Shown here one piece after another: positions 1 to 11,179 of a DNA stretch of 64,000 nt (position 1 is the first letter of the stretch; the number at the start of each line of letters is the position of its first letter). Source of the DNA: Cloeon dipterum (taxonomy: Eukaryota; Arthropoda; Insecta; Ephemeroptera; Baetidae); contig NC_088786.1 in assembly GCF_949628265.1 (NCBI RefSeq), positions 13,144,001 to 13,208,000 on the forward strand, written 5' to 3'. Below the pieces are notes generated by a model. That model had not been told where the DNA came from and ran no database searches. It saw only the letters and a program-made list of their open reading frames with translations. A program made the position numbers and the translations under genes.

Positions 1-1718
1 CACATCAACCACATCAACGACCATTCTATTAAATGTTGATACGTTGACAAGGTGTGTGGGTCAAAGAAGCTAAACAAATGACCGATTTTCGTGAGTATAG
101 GCTGTTAACACGATGGAACCAGCTGTCAGGAATTGACATAAATGAACTCTTTTGGTTATTAACATGAAAAAAAAATTAAGCCTCGGTAAAACAATGAAAT
201 GAATTAGAAATTCGAGAAATTTCATAACAAAAAATAAATTGGAAAGCAAAACTCGCGGCTGTCACTCGCAACATCAATTATTTTAAAAATCAAAATATAA
301 AGAAAATATAATGTATATACTTATAATATTTAACACATGCAAGATTTTTGCTAGTATTTAAGTTTTGAAATTGGCAATTTTTTATAAAATTTACTTATCA
401 GCAGAGCTTACAATGATCCTCTTTGACGTCATAATAGTTGCTGATAAGTCCTTACAATTAGCGGAAATCTTTAGAACAGTGTCTAGACTCTAAGACTGCC
501 GACAGCCATAAAAACTTTATTTTATTCTCACAAAAGTGTTGAAGTGTTGGCAAAAGTGTATAGCTTATAACAATAAACAATGGTGGTTTTTCTCGCTCAC
601 TCAAATCAAAGTAAATAAACATTGTCAATAAATCGATACCTATGAATTTTTTGGTTCAATAGTTTTCGACTGCAGATATTTGTGGTTTGTAATAGGTATA
701 GCGTTCTCTTGGCTGTTTATGTGTCCACATTCTCTGGATGACACGGCGAAGCCCTTGATGTGCGAGGCTTAAGAAATTAGCTTTTCTTGCCGCCGCAAAA
801 CTCAACAAACAAAATTATAACCAACTGAAGGTAAGTCGATTGAGTGTACGAATGTCTGCCTGCGTGACACGCATCCTTTCTTCAATATACATACATATAC
901 ATGTGTGTATATTAAAAGCAGAGAGGGAGAAAAGCAAGTCTGAAAGACTCTTATAATAGGGAGAAACTAGCTGGTGCAGTTGGGAATCCCTTGAAGAACA
1001 GAAAACGCAATCATGAACTCAACACCCTCTTGCAATAACTACACATAAAAACAATACACATTATTCAAACCAATAATCGATACGCTTGCATGCCCCTTGA
1101 AAGATTTCTCTTGCAAATAAAATAGGTTTATATTTATTTTCGATCCGACCAAATGCTATTGTCCGCTGCAAAAGTCAGTCAAGACGATTCAAGAGTCATC
1201 AGAGATTAGCGAAAGGAAAAGAAGTGAAGCAATCAATATCAAAGAAAATGCATATAAGTTTGACCAAACTTATTTGTTCACATTTTTTTAAAACAGTTAG
1301 TGAAAGCAAAAAGGTTTTCTTAATTATTTAATAATATCTTTTATTCCTTTTTCTCTGTAAACTTTGTTAAATAATATTACAATCTTGATCTAAAAACTCC
1401 AAAACTATAAATAAATTTATTTATATCACAGCATGTGCAAATGTCAGTTCTCCGATGCACGGGAGGTGAACAACAAAAGTCTTCATCCAAAACACTGCCT
1501 ATCTCACTTAAATTGGTTTCTGGTCTCTCCTGGAACAAATTCGGAAATTGTGATTAAAAATCGCATTTTATTCAAATGCATCTCATGGAGCATTTATTTC
1601 ATCTAATGATACTAGGGACAAGAACCAAGTCCATTGTAGTATATCCTCTCTATACCATCCTTAATTTCCTACGTCGAATTTAATAATTTAAATTATTTGC
1701 TTTTAAAATATTTACCTT
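1..1718. other. 3' flank of FoxD gene, no gene seen
   Basis: AT-rich sequence with no convincing exon on either strand. On the minus strand, downstream of the FoxD stop codon, AATAAA-type signals occur at 1593-1598 and again near 1410-1425. Either could end the FoxD mRNA, giving a 3' UTR of about 120-300 bases. The rest shows only short A/T runs and a small ATACATATACATGTGTGTAT-like stretch near 885-910. Confidence 0.5.
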
Positions 1719-2615
1719 TCATAACTGTAAACTCGTAGAGTCATTTCTTCGAAATTTCAAGACCAGATTTGAGAGTGGACTAAAAGCGGACAAGCTGGAG
1801 GCGCTGGAGGTGGCGGGGGCGGCATTCGCCATGAGGAGCGATTCAATGGTGAAGCCCGACTTTAGGGTGGCAACCGCCTTGTTCTGGTACAGGGCGGGCA
1901 CCGGCCGCAACAGGGGAGGCATAGCCGAGGGTGGCCCTGGGGGTAGCAGCGGGGGCAGGTGTGCATACGGGGGCAGAAAGGAGGCGAGTAGCGGCGGCGG
2001 TGGAAGGAAGAACGAATTCTGGGTGCTATGAGGGTGGTGGTGGTGCGGACCCCCAAATTGGTGGTGGCGGCCTCCGAGGTGGAAATCGCCGAGAGGGTGG
2101 CCCGGGGGCGGCTGGCGCTTGTAGCGCTTGCGCCGGCGTAAGAAGCTACCGTTGTCGAACATGTCCTCGGCGTTGGGGTCGAGCGTCCAGTAGTTGCCCT
2201 TGCCGGGGTTGCCCGGCTCCCTGGGGATCTTGACGAAACAGTCGTTGAGCGACAGGTTGTGCCTGATCGAGTTCTGCCACGCGGGGAACTTGTCCCGGTA
2301 GTAAGGAAAGCGCGCCATGATGAAGTCGCAGATGCCGCTGAGCGTGAGCCGCTTCTGCGGACTCTGCAGGATGCTCATCGTGATGAGCGCGATGTACGAG
2401 TAGGGCGGCTTGACGGCCGTCTTGCCGCCAGCCTTGCCTGCGCCCGCCGCCTCCCCAGGGCTGCCCGGCGACCCCGACCGAGCGTACATGCACTCGCCGC
2501 CGTCCGAGTCGACGTTGATGTCCGAGTCGCTGTCGCTCGCCGACGCCTCGCCTGCGCCTCCACCACTGACAACCGCCGGGGGTGGCAAATCTGGACTTCG
2601 CCACTCCATGGTCAT
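1719..2615 (-). CDS. FoxD: FoxD-family forkhead transcription factor
   Basis: A single-exon frame encodes 298 residues from the ATG at 2615. A second ATG at 2609 has a stronger Kozak context (ACCATGG) and would remove only two residues. The N-terminus has an acidic Ser/Asp stretch (about 27-41). A complete forkhead winged-helix domain follows at about 69-165, with KPPYSYIAL, the recognition helix [13 protein letters not shown] and the basic wing end [10 protein letters not shown]. The domain matches the FoxD subclass (Drosophila fd59A, vertebrate FOXD3). A His/Pro-rich linker leads to FTIESLL, an eh1-like Groucho-binding motif typical of FoxD C-termini. Known family role: nuclear DNA-binding regulator, often a repressor, in neural and mesodermal patterning. 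At 298 residues it is shorter than fly and vertebrate relatives, but the frame is intact. The gene is much more GC-rich than its flanks. The exact orthology group is inferred from memory of the domain. Confidence 0.95.
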   Translation of the reverse strand: MTMEWRSPDLPPPAVVSGGGAGEASASDSDSDINVDSDGGECMYARSGSPGSPGEAAGAGKAGGKTAVKPPYSYIALITMSILQSPQKRLTLSGICDFIMARFPYYRDKFPAWQNSIRHNLSLNDCFVKIPREPGNPGKGNYWTLDPNAEDMFDNGSFLRRRKRYKRQPPPGHPLGDFHLGGRHHQFGGPHHHHPHSTQNSFFLPPPPLLASFLPPYAHLPPLLPPGPPSAMPPLLRPVPALYQNKAVATLKSGFTIESLLMANAAPATSSASSLSAFSPLSNLVLKFRRNDSTSLQL

Positions 2616-3015
2616 TTCTCGCACCGTTTTCGTTCGCTCTGCGTAACCACGCTGTCCGCGAAAAACCGACTGCCGCCGCGATCCATGTGTGGTCTACGGC
2701 TGATGTCGAAGCTCCTCCCCTAGGGTGAGGCGAACATAAAGAGGAGGAGTTGCGGTGCTGTCCTTGCCAACTAGATCTCAAGAGTATCCTGTATACCACA
2801 ACTGATTAGCATTTCCTGCTTTGAGCTGTCGATTATGCACATAGTTTGTAATTTGAGTGGGGAGCGCGAACACATCGCTTGAGTAAATAACTCGTTGAAC
2901 GCACTGTGGGGACACTTTGATATTAACCAGCAGTTTATTTTTAATTGCTGCGATCAACAACTCTCAAAATTCAAAAGAAGAACAGCATGAGTACAACCTC
3001 TGTTTACAGCGCCTT

Positions 3016-3051
3016 TGTGAGTGAACGTATGCAACCCGCACGTTTTATATA
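3016..3051 (-). promoter_or_regulatory. TATA box plus initiator, putative FoxD promoter
   Basis: Read on the minus strand, TATATAAAAC lies at 3051-3042. A TTCACT initiator-like sequence lies at 3025-3020, putting the +1 A near 3022, about 27-29 bases from the TATA box. This is normal metazoan spacing. The site is about 400 bases upstream of the FoxD ATG and in the same orientation, so an unspliced 5' UTR of about 400 bases is implied. Assignment to FoxD is inference. Confidence 0.5.
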
Positions 3052-6000
3052 ATGTGCCGGTTGCATAATTCATACCAAAATAACCATAATTATTTTTCAT
3101 AAAGGTCTCTCTATTTTTGCGGAGTCAATCTGTAAATTAGTAAACGTGAACACGAAATAAACCTCACTTTTGTATCAACTCGTCAATAAGAAACTAAAAT
3201 ACAACCAATCTTATTTTATAATATCGTTTCATATCAAACTATTCGAGAGAACTATGTCAAATGTTGATTCAAACTACTCGATATTAAGGTAGTACCATAA
3301 TAATATTTAATTATTAAAATTTATTGGTCTGTTGAGAAAAATATTTTTAGCAACCTAAAAACATTAATATATACCGTGCCAGGAATTTCTAAATGCTCAG
3401 GCTCAAATGATTTAATCACAAAATCAAGCTTGGTCTAAGTTGTTGGTGTAAATGAAGTGTGGAGCAATAAGACAGATGTTTAGGTATGCTGTCCACAGAA
3501 TCGGAAGCGTCTATTCGGGTGTCAATTACATTTTTTCCAAAACAATAAATTAATTAATAAAGTATTTAATTTCACAAAAAAAATTTACCCTTTTGAATTC
3601 CACTCACAATCAAATGTACTCATTGATGGTATTTCATGAACTTGTATTACATTAAAACTTAAATTGCTAGGAGCTTTTCATCAGTGGAAAGAGATTTAAT
3701 TTGAGTCAAACTCTCCTCCTCTCACTTATGGGCTGAATTCTGAAGATCAGCGATGCGTGGTCTAATCTTCAAACAAGTTTAGTAATAAACAGCATTTAAT
3801 TGCGAATGGCTGCTTAATGCCAATCATTTTATTAATTTTCATGTTTGCAATTACCATTCATGATTAAAAACAACTATTGTATTTATTTTTCGTAAACTTC
3901 GTGGCACACACGCATTAGGCACCAAATATATAATTATATAGCTATTCTCTGTGGCAATAAACCGGGCTTTCATTACTATAATTCATTTCAACTCATAACA
4001 CATTACGGGGAAATATTAAACAAATAAATAAAAACATATATTTAATTTTTGAATAGTTTAAGTTCGAGGAGAAAAAATAATTTAGTGTTGCGTCGAAAAT
4101 ACTAATTACAAATAACTAAATTACTAATACTAAATACAAATTTTATCAAAATACTGATGGCTGGCCGACTTTTTTTAACCTCCGCTCAGCACATCCAGTG
4201 GGCTATGAGCTCACTGGGTCCCAATAACACCGCCGAGCAGCTGCGATAACATGGGGCCCGAGTGGCCGCAGAGGAGCTTGTGCCCAATGTGGCCATTTTT
4301 TCGCCTCCCCGCACCGAGGTCTTTAACTGAAACGCCAGGCATTTGTCCCTAGATAGAACCGCGCTGGAAAGGTGCATAAACCTAAGCAAGTGGCGAAGTC
4401 GGCGCCGGTGCGCCTCCCAGCCCGTTGGGCTATTTCAGCATTTCGAGTCACTCAACTAACCATACCTGACATAGGGCAGGTCCTTAAATAATGTCTCCCA
4501 ATGCTTTGACACTCCTGAGAATGCCTTAGCAATGCGAGCCAACGGGCTGGTCATATCTCGCCAGCTCTTTTGAGATAAATATAAGTCTTTCCTGACTATT
4601 TTGGAATGGATTATATTTTTTACCTAAAATTGTTTACTTCTCCTAGAATTGTTTGTGGACCCGGGCAAAAAAATTGTTTTCTGGTATTGCTTTGAAAAAA
4701 TTAATATTGTCCGGTATTATTCAGTTGACGATTTATTTTAAATTCCGTTAAATTCTTATTTTTAGTAACCAAGGCTCCAGCTATTGCCATGTATTGAATA
4801 ATCATCAGGCTATTTTATCAAATTACTTAAAAGAAAGTACTTAAATATTTTCTTAATATTTACTAAAAATAAGTTTAATCATACATATGTGGGAATGGCT
4901 GCGTCTTTCAGGTTGAGAAAAGGTTAAACATCAAAAATTGCGGTATGCTAAAAAAATTTATAATGTGAAACTTTTCACAAAAAGATTTAAATCAATTTAA
5001 TTTTTAGATAAACTTGAAGTTTTGTTTGATTTTGATTCAAATTATTGTTAGGTCATCAGCAGACATACAGAACAGGATGTTGTTATAGGTTTATTGGGTT
5101 TGTGTCGCGACACTCTTCAGAGATGGGCGATGGGTGGGTGACCCCCTGATACATACAGAACAACTCGCATATTATGCCATATGTATGATATGTCTTTGTA
5201 TTATAATAAATATAGAAAATACGTGAATTAAACGGTATACAGTTGCATAAAATTATTTTTAACGCAAAAAAGGGGATTTTAATAAATTAAGAGAAGTTCT
5301 TATAAATTCATACAATATTATTTTGTCATATTTCATTCATCAATGAAATCGCAAGATAATAATAATAATTAAGGCTTATGGCATAGTATTTATGCTTCTT
5401 ACTCACACGTACGTGTGTCGAAAATAGCAATGTTATTATTATAACATCTAATCTAAGACAAAATTAAATTTTTAAATTAAATACATATAAATTAAAGTTT
5501 TACTTCATATTGGTCAAAAAAATTGCAATCTAAACCCATTGTAAAATACATATTTCTGTATATAATGCTTCACAAATTATTAGAAAAATAAATATGTATT
5601 ATATTATTTATTTTATTATAATAAATATGCGCCACACTAAATTTTAGCAACATGTTTTCAATCATTGCAGATAGAGCACGACTAGTTCTTTTGAATGCTG
5701 GAGTTAAACTGAAAGACTGTGTAATGCTCGTGAACATGACAAACTACTATGGTCTGGTAACAGCTGGTGACATTTTTATAGGATTAACAGCGCAATAGTC
5801 ATACAAACTACAAAGTCGAACCGCTAAGTTCAGTTGGCAACACTACATTGTTTATCTCAAGTCTCAATAATAATCACCGACAGAATAAACTTGAACTCTT
5901 GCATCTCGCCCATCTCGCAATTTCGCTGTCATCTGATGAGTTTGCTTTTGTGTGTAGTCAAAGTCCTTTTACTACTGAACTTGTGCTTATTTAATGCCCT

Positions 6001-6176
6001 ATGTGAAAGTCGTAGACATAGGTGCTAAGTAAGTCTTATGTTTATGTACCTTTGCTTTTGGTCTGGAACAAAAAATATAGCAGAGCGCATTCTCGCTCTC
6101 TCATAGTCATCACTCCTCAAATGATTAGGTTCGTACTTCTCAAAATTCAGTAATTTTCAAGGATTTAATTATTATC
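3052..6176. other. Intergenic region between FoxD and SWSAP1-like gene
   Basis: AT-rich sequence with no supported gene. It separates two divergent genes and holds dispersed repeat copy 1 (4170-4576). An exon-like open stretch at about 5670-5790 was considered and rejected. The final 300-400 bases should contain the promoter and 5' UTR of the plus-strand gene starting at 6177, but no clear TATA box is visible. Confidence 0.5.
4170..4576 (-). repeat. Dispersed repeat family A, copy 1
   Basis: This is one of three related copies in the window (others at 32439-32758 and 53152-53500). Read on the minus strand it contains the blocks GCTCGCATTGCTAAGGCATT, AACGGGCTGGGAGGCGCACC and GAGCTCATAGCCCACTGGAT. 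It ends in GAGGTT followed by a run of seven A, like the tail of a retroposed element. It is markedly more GC-rich than its surroundings and has no open frame. At its 5' side it carries an extra module (CTGGCGAGATATG) also seen at 6637-6729. Family identity is unknown; a SINE or the 3' end of a LINE is possible. Confidence 0.75.
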
Positions 6177-7767
6177 ATGCTTGCAGAAGCCTTCTGTCAG
6201 CTAATGTCTAGAAAATCGGTGCTGATAGCTGGTACTAAAGATGTGGATAAAAGGATATTTGCCATCACGGTACGATGCACATAATATTTTTGATGAAAAT
6301 TGTTAACTTTTTATTTCCTTCATTTTTATATTTTAGATTGCTGAGTTCCTTGCTTCTCAAAACTACTCTGTTATAATCATCACCAAGTCATTCAATTTTT
6401 TGCCGCAGCCGCTTCACGGAACTGCCAGGGACTCGGAAAACTACAGAAATATTTCATTACGGTATTCTAGTTTCTTCTTTATGTTTAATGTATTTTGTGT
6501 CCTAATTCTTCTTACATCTTTCTACTAAATTATGAGCTTGATGTACAATGTATCGAAAAAATTCACAGTTATGTATTTTCAATGGTTTGCAGGCGCTCAG
6601 ATTTTTATTCATAAGTATGGTAAAGATCTAAAGATACAGTTTCTGCCGGGTTACATATCTCGCCAGTTCTTATGAGAATCCCATGTTAAAGCAGGGGTGG
6701 CGAAAACTGTAACTCGGCAGCGAACACTGACTTTTCCATATCAATAATATAAAACATTTTTTTATGGTTGGGAAAATGTTTTTATTGCAATTGTTTTCTT
6801 TTTGGAGTTTAATTTTTGTAACAAGCCAAGTCAATAGTCAGTTATCTACAACTTCTACCACTCAAGGCATAATATTTTTTTCATGTTCCTTATATTGACT
6901 TACAAAATTTCTAAGTTTGGTACTTAAATTTTGAGTTGAGAAAGCGGCTAGCAGTAAATTAGTGCAACACGTGTTACTTTTTAATGCCTGGTATCAACGC
7001 TATAGTAGCACACTTTTACATGACCAACACAATGAAATTGAAAAAATATTTCATTCAGTATCTGGAAACAGCAAAATGCTTGAAAACATTATTATTACTA
7101 CAATTGAATAATTTACCTTTTTAATGAACTCGGAGACTGGTTCCCCCAATAGCCTGCTGTTATAATATCCTAAATTCCTAAATATTTGCTCCAAAAGTAA
7201 TAAAATCAATTTCTATAATTTCATTCATAAGATTATCTTGACTTTTGGCAATATAACCCATCAAATGGGATTCTCTTACATAATTACTAAACCTGTAAAC
7301 ATCGTTATGTTCCAGATATCCACAGAACTTGCGTGAACTAGCGGAAATTATATTCGACTTTTCATTTTTCCGGAAGCTTTCTAACGGGCCGTTCACTGTG
7401 ATTGCGGAGAACATAGAAGATTTTGGGGCTCCAATTGAGAATATTGCCAAACTTGTCGCAGCCCTTGGAGCTACCCCAAATTTCCCCTCCCAGGTAAGAA
7501 TCATCAGATAACATCCAAATATTATTTTTAACACGATTTTTTGCTAAGGAATACCCCAAGCTGGTTGCCATTCTCAACTGTGATCCACAGAGTTTTCCTC
7601 TTGAAAATCTGTACTCTCTCTTCCACTCAATTTGGATAACAGAGAAAACAGAGAAGGAAGTTTGCCTGTCCTTGCAAGGAAGAGGAAAAGTTTGCTTTGA
7701 GGAAATGCAACTGAACTCCAACTGCCCAAACCTAGTGCTTAGAGTCAAAAGCATATTATTGCATTGA
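6177..7767 (+). CDS. SWSAP1: SWSAP1-like Rad51 paralog (SWIM-complex partner)
   Basis: Four exons, 6177-6269, 6337-6461, 7316-7493 and 7549-7767, join in frame to 204 residues (human SWSAP1 is about 229). I see a RecA-like layout. Strand 1 is KSVLIAGTKDVDK, where Walker A should be. Then come IIITKSFNFLP, a RYPQNLREL block matching the vertebrate YPSSTREL block, a Walker-B-like strand FTVIAENIEDF, a strand LVAILNCD, and C-terminal strands around VCLSLQGRGK. Order, spacing and length fit SWSAP1, the SWS1/ZSWIM7 partner that supports RAD51 filaments in homologous recombination. The Walker A consensus GxxxxGK[ST] is absent, so ATP binding is doubtful. The start is the first ATG in the exon and leaves the short N-terminus normal for the family. 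Recognition rests on remembered family sequence, so identity is probable rather than certain. The gene is convergent with the next one, 48 bases away. Confidence 0.62.
6637..6729. mobile_element. Small imperfect-palindrome element, possibly a hAT-like MITE
   Basis: This lies in intron 2 of the SWSAP1-like gene. It begins CAGTTTCTGCCGGGTTAC and ends with the near reverse complement GTAACTCGGCAGCGAACACTG, giving arms of about 28-32 bases. CAG...CTG termini are typical of hAT-type elements, but the 8-base flanks (TAAAGATA and ACTTTTCC) do not match, so no target-site duplication supports it. Part of it (CATATCTCGCCAGTTCT) is shared with the 5' side of dispersed repeat copy 1. Confidence 0.45.
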
Positions 7768-7815
7768 TCTCTGAAGTAAAAGGTGAGTTTTGATATTTTT
7801 ATAATACACTTTTAT

Positions 7816-8830
7816 TTAAAACTTCTTGGGTTTTGTAAAGACGTGCTGAATTTTTTTCGCTTTCCTTGCACGCACTTCCCTGCTCCTTAAGCCTTCATTT
7901 GAGTTATTTTGCTTCTGACACTCCTATGCAATGAGGTTAAATGAATACTATAATATTAAATGTACTGTAATCTTTACCGGAACCCCAGTTTGACGAATAC
8001 ATTTCAATAGCTTTAATGGGTGTGGCATACAGTTTGTTGGAATCCTGTCCTCCTCTTTAAAAACTTCATGGAATGGGCATATCGCTAAAGTTGGTTGACT
8101 AAATAGTTTCTTGTAATATGTATTAATCGATAACTTACTTTCTGCCGTTTGTCTGCACAAATTTATGATCTCAGCGAGGAATCTGTTTCCCTCATACACT
8201 CTTTCCTTGTCTTGCAAAAATAATTCATCCATTGGCAAAATCTAAATTAAAAAAAAATGTACTGATATTCATCAGCCACAAATTTAGATCACCTTATCGT
8301 CGGCTTGCAGAACACATTCAGCAAATTTCTGTAAACGCCAAATTACTAGATTTATACTGTCACAGCAGTTTTCTTATTACCTGATGCAAGGTAAGAATCA
8401 TTTCTGAGGAATATATGTCTCCTGTGAGCTTTTATTGATACACATAAATTAAAACAAGTACCTACTGGTGAGTCGGTTGTTAAAAGTTTTCCATTTTCGG
8501 AGAGCAACAACAAAGAAGTGTCCGCTGTCATTCGACCCATCACTCGTATTATATCCCGGCACTGCTCAACAGCAGGGTTGTACATAGAGTACCAATAAGG
8601 ATCGCATAGGTTCTTTTGGGAATTAGCAGGCTAGAAGTAGATTCAAGTTGGAAATTTATTTTAATCAATCAAAAATAGTATAGGTATTTGGTGAAAAATT
8701 TTGTGATTAGTTACTAAAACTTTGGATTAGTTTTATAAGATAAGTCTGATCAATGCATTGTATCATACACATAATTTCATCTCACATATATTATTAGGAG
8801 AGCAGCAATAAAAAGAATCCTAATTGTCAT
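7816..8830 (-). CDS. Unrecognised secreted eight-cysteine protein
   Basis: Six exons on the minus strand (8830-8786, 8630-8466, 8428-8381, 8328-8293, 8241-7978, 7923-7816) join, all in phase 0, to a complete 221-residue protein. Residues 1-20 are a classic signal peptide (MTIRILFIAALLIIY followed by PANSQ), with cleavage likely just before KNLCDPYW. The mature part has eight cysteines (24, 39, 91, 127, 153, 169, 179, 188), an even number consistent with four disulfides. Its predicted character is mostly helical. The basic tail contains REVRARKAKK and ends KPKKF. Two exons are tiny (48 and 36 bases). The exon 2 donor is read as CCA|GTAGGT; a donor four bases later would break the frame. AATAAA overlaps the stop codon. 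I do not recognise the family; a secreted factor or hemolymph protein is possible, and no function is claimed. Confidence 0.7.
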
Positions 8831-9149
8831 ACTGGCTGCGTGTCAGTTTTTGTGCGTTGCTCTGTAGCGAGTAACGCTGTGCTGCTTTATCAAGGATGTT
8901 CTAATTCACTTCCTGTCAACCACGCATCACATCTGCGCTCTCTCAATTCAAATGCATTCTGGCAACAACTTGAATGTATTGCTTATGTATTTGTCCGCTT
9001 TAAATTTTAAAACAGTTTTTGGATCAATGCGTAGTTTAGAATATCAATTTAAGCGAGCATCATTTATTCCATAAAAATGGAGTAAATAAATTATAGTGAG
9101 ATTCGTAGCCTTTGGCACAGTGTTTTAGAAATTCAAAGTAAAGCAACAA

Positions 9150-9868
9150 TCACGCCTGGTTAGCATTTTCTTTGAAGAACTGGATCAATTTATCCCTGAT
9201 CATCGCCCTCTGGTGCATAGCCTCTGATGTGCAAATCTTGGTGAACAAGTAAGGGCATTGAAAGTCAATTTTCTCCAAGCAAGTTGTCTGAGAAGCACCT
9301 CTCATTCTGAACCTGAACTCTGAGGCGGAGGACACTGAAACAAATAGTATTAATTATATTATTGTAAATAATCCTCATTTTATAGGGGTTCTTACAGCAG
9401 TACAAATTGTAAAAGCAAGTCTTATGGGTGGATTCGATAAGAAAATCACTTCCGTCTGGCCGGACTGTGTAAAATCCAACTGCTTTGTTTTTTATGGAAG
9501 GGAAATTCGAGAGGTGTTCGGTGTAGTGCACCGTGTATTGCCAATTCTTGTAGTTTCCTTTGTCCTCAATAATGTCAAAATCCAGTCTAAAGAAATACAA
9601 CAAATTATAGTTATCAGTCAAGTTCATTTTCACTAAATGTTAAAATATACATAATCTTTAGTAAATGTTTCTCTTACATCGTAGGGTTGAGGGCCATCAT
9701 ATTGTTGAAGTCTGCGACGTGCTCCCACACAAGAATCGCCTTCTCGTCCACCACATACTCGAGCTCTATGTGCTGCGTCTTGGCGTGCAGCAAAAAGTAA
9801 AGGACTGACGCGAGTGCACAAATTAACGCTAGGTTCTGCTTATTGAAGCGCACAACCTGCATTCTCAT
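9150..9868 (-). CDS. Membrane-anchored START/SRPBCC-like protein
   Basis: Three coding exons (9868-9678, 9586-9396, 9334-9150) join in frame to 188 residues. Residues about 12-28 (LALICALASVLYFLLHA) form one hydrophobic helix, a signal anchor. The rest has the look of an SRPBCC/START-like hot-dog-helix fold: an early strand IELEYVVDEKAILVWEHVAD, a middle of alternating strands, and a long amphipathic C-terminal helix (about 165-185) ending ENANQA. Family proteins bind hydrophobic ligands in a cavity; no ligand can be read here. The ATG sits directly after an intron acceptor (CTCACTTTTCAG|ATG), so the 5' UTR is split by a 52-base intron (9869-9920) with an upstream non-coding exon. The gene is divergent from brainiac across about 1.2 kb. 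The fold call is inferred from pattern, not from recognised motifs. Confidence 0.6.
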
Positions 9869-9921
9869 CTGAAAAGTGAGTGGCAAATTATAATAATCGC
9901 ACCCTCTGTGATCAACTCACA

Positions 9922-11179
9922 ATAGGTGTGGGAGGACTCGAAGATCAAACTGGCACTGAGATCACTATACTTGTGTGTACTAAACTTGTTGCTCTGAGTC
10001 GGCCGTCTTTGCAACTAAAAAGTGGCTCCAGCTGCTGTGGGGTGGGGACTGTGTTTACTTCATGTGAAGCACGCTTATTTATGTTGGCTGTTGGCTTGTC
10101 GTTCGCGGCCGGTGACTGCTCACGATCGCACACACAGCACAACGACTGCAGAATTTGTTTTTGCTTCTATCACACTTCAAATCACATTTAATCTTAAACA
10201 GAAGAGCGGTAAGCAAAACTTTACCATTCAAATGCAGTGAGCAGCTGCAATTTCAAAGTTAACCAAGACCAGCAGACTTGCCGGAACCTCTTTTGAGTGT
10301 TTTTAATTATCCGCTTGCCTGGCGAAATGGTTGATTTACATTGTGGACCAGTAAGAAACTGACTCCATTTTGAGCCTGTTATGCCACAGCCTGAAGAAGC
10401 ACAAAATCCCACAACGCATTAATTTATTGATTTTTCCTCAAATTTACTTTCAAGTTAAAACTCGTCTTAAAACTCGTGATAAAAATTTGTGCAAATCCAT
10501 CAGTTCATAGTCCTATTTGGAAAAATTTGTGGGTTAAAAGATTCCTTTTATTGACACTCATAATATGAGCGAAAAGCACATTTCTATCTCATCGTGTATT
10601 CATTTGAGTGCACTATTCATGCACCTGTTTACTCACAAAATGTGTTTAAATGGCAATACTCTTATTGGTCTCAGTTGAATTATGTTAAAAGAAAATTTGT
10701 AGTGGCTTCTTAGCAATTGTGCCCAAATTTTTACAAACGGTTTTAGAGATTTTTTTGGAGGCACAGGAAACTAAACGATAAAAATTTTTAAAAAGAAACA
10801 TATCCTCATTCAATTGCTCAAGACTTTATCATGTTGTGAAACAGGTGTGATTATATGCTAAAGTTGTTAGACGCACACTTTCTCACAGCAAGAAGTTTCA
10901 AACTATTTTTTCTGCTTCCACTGCTTTACGTGGATGTTTATGCTTTATTTTCAATACTTAAATGTATATTTTTCTTCATAGCCAATCTCTCATTTTTTCT
11001 TTCTGACACCACATTTGAAAGCAGGAAAAATAAAATAAAATTTATTAGTTCCCTGTCTCTAAAGAATATTTTTTCTATGATGATTGGAATATAGCTAGAC
11101 AGTTTAATTTAAGAATTCACTATTTTCTATATAATTTTCAGGGTGATGAAATTGCACAATAGCCACCTGTAGTCTGGCG
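9922..11179. other. Intergenic region between divergent SRPBCC-like and brn genes
   Basis: No coding exon is supported. The left part (about 9922-10150) is less AT-rich and probably holds the 5' UTR exon and promoter of the minus-strand gene. Upstream of brn there is an intron acceptor (ATAATTTTCAG at about 11131-11141), so brn has a non-coding first exon somewhere in this interval, which I could not place. A short upstream ORF (ATGAAATTGCAC) lies between that acceptor and the brn start. Confidence 0.4.

Noticed and set aside
1810..2799. Several overlapping long open frames on both strands across the forkhead gene
   Set aside because: They are shadows of the GC-rich FoxD exon; only the minus-strand frame encodes the forkhead domain.
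5670..5790. Exon-like stretch (ARLVLLNAGVKLKDCVMLVN) after ATTGCAG, upstream of the SWSAP1-like gene
   Set aside because: It can be spliced in phase to the next exon, but SWSAP1 proteins have short N-termini, the next exon has its own good ATG, and no start was found for the extra piece.
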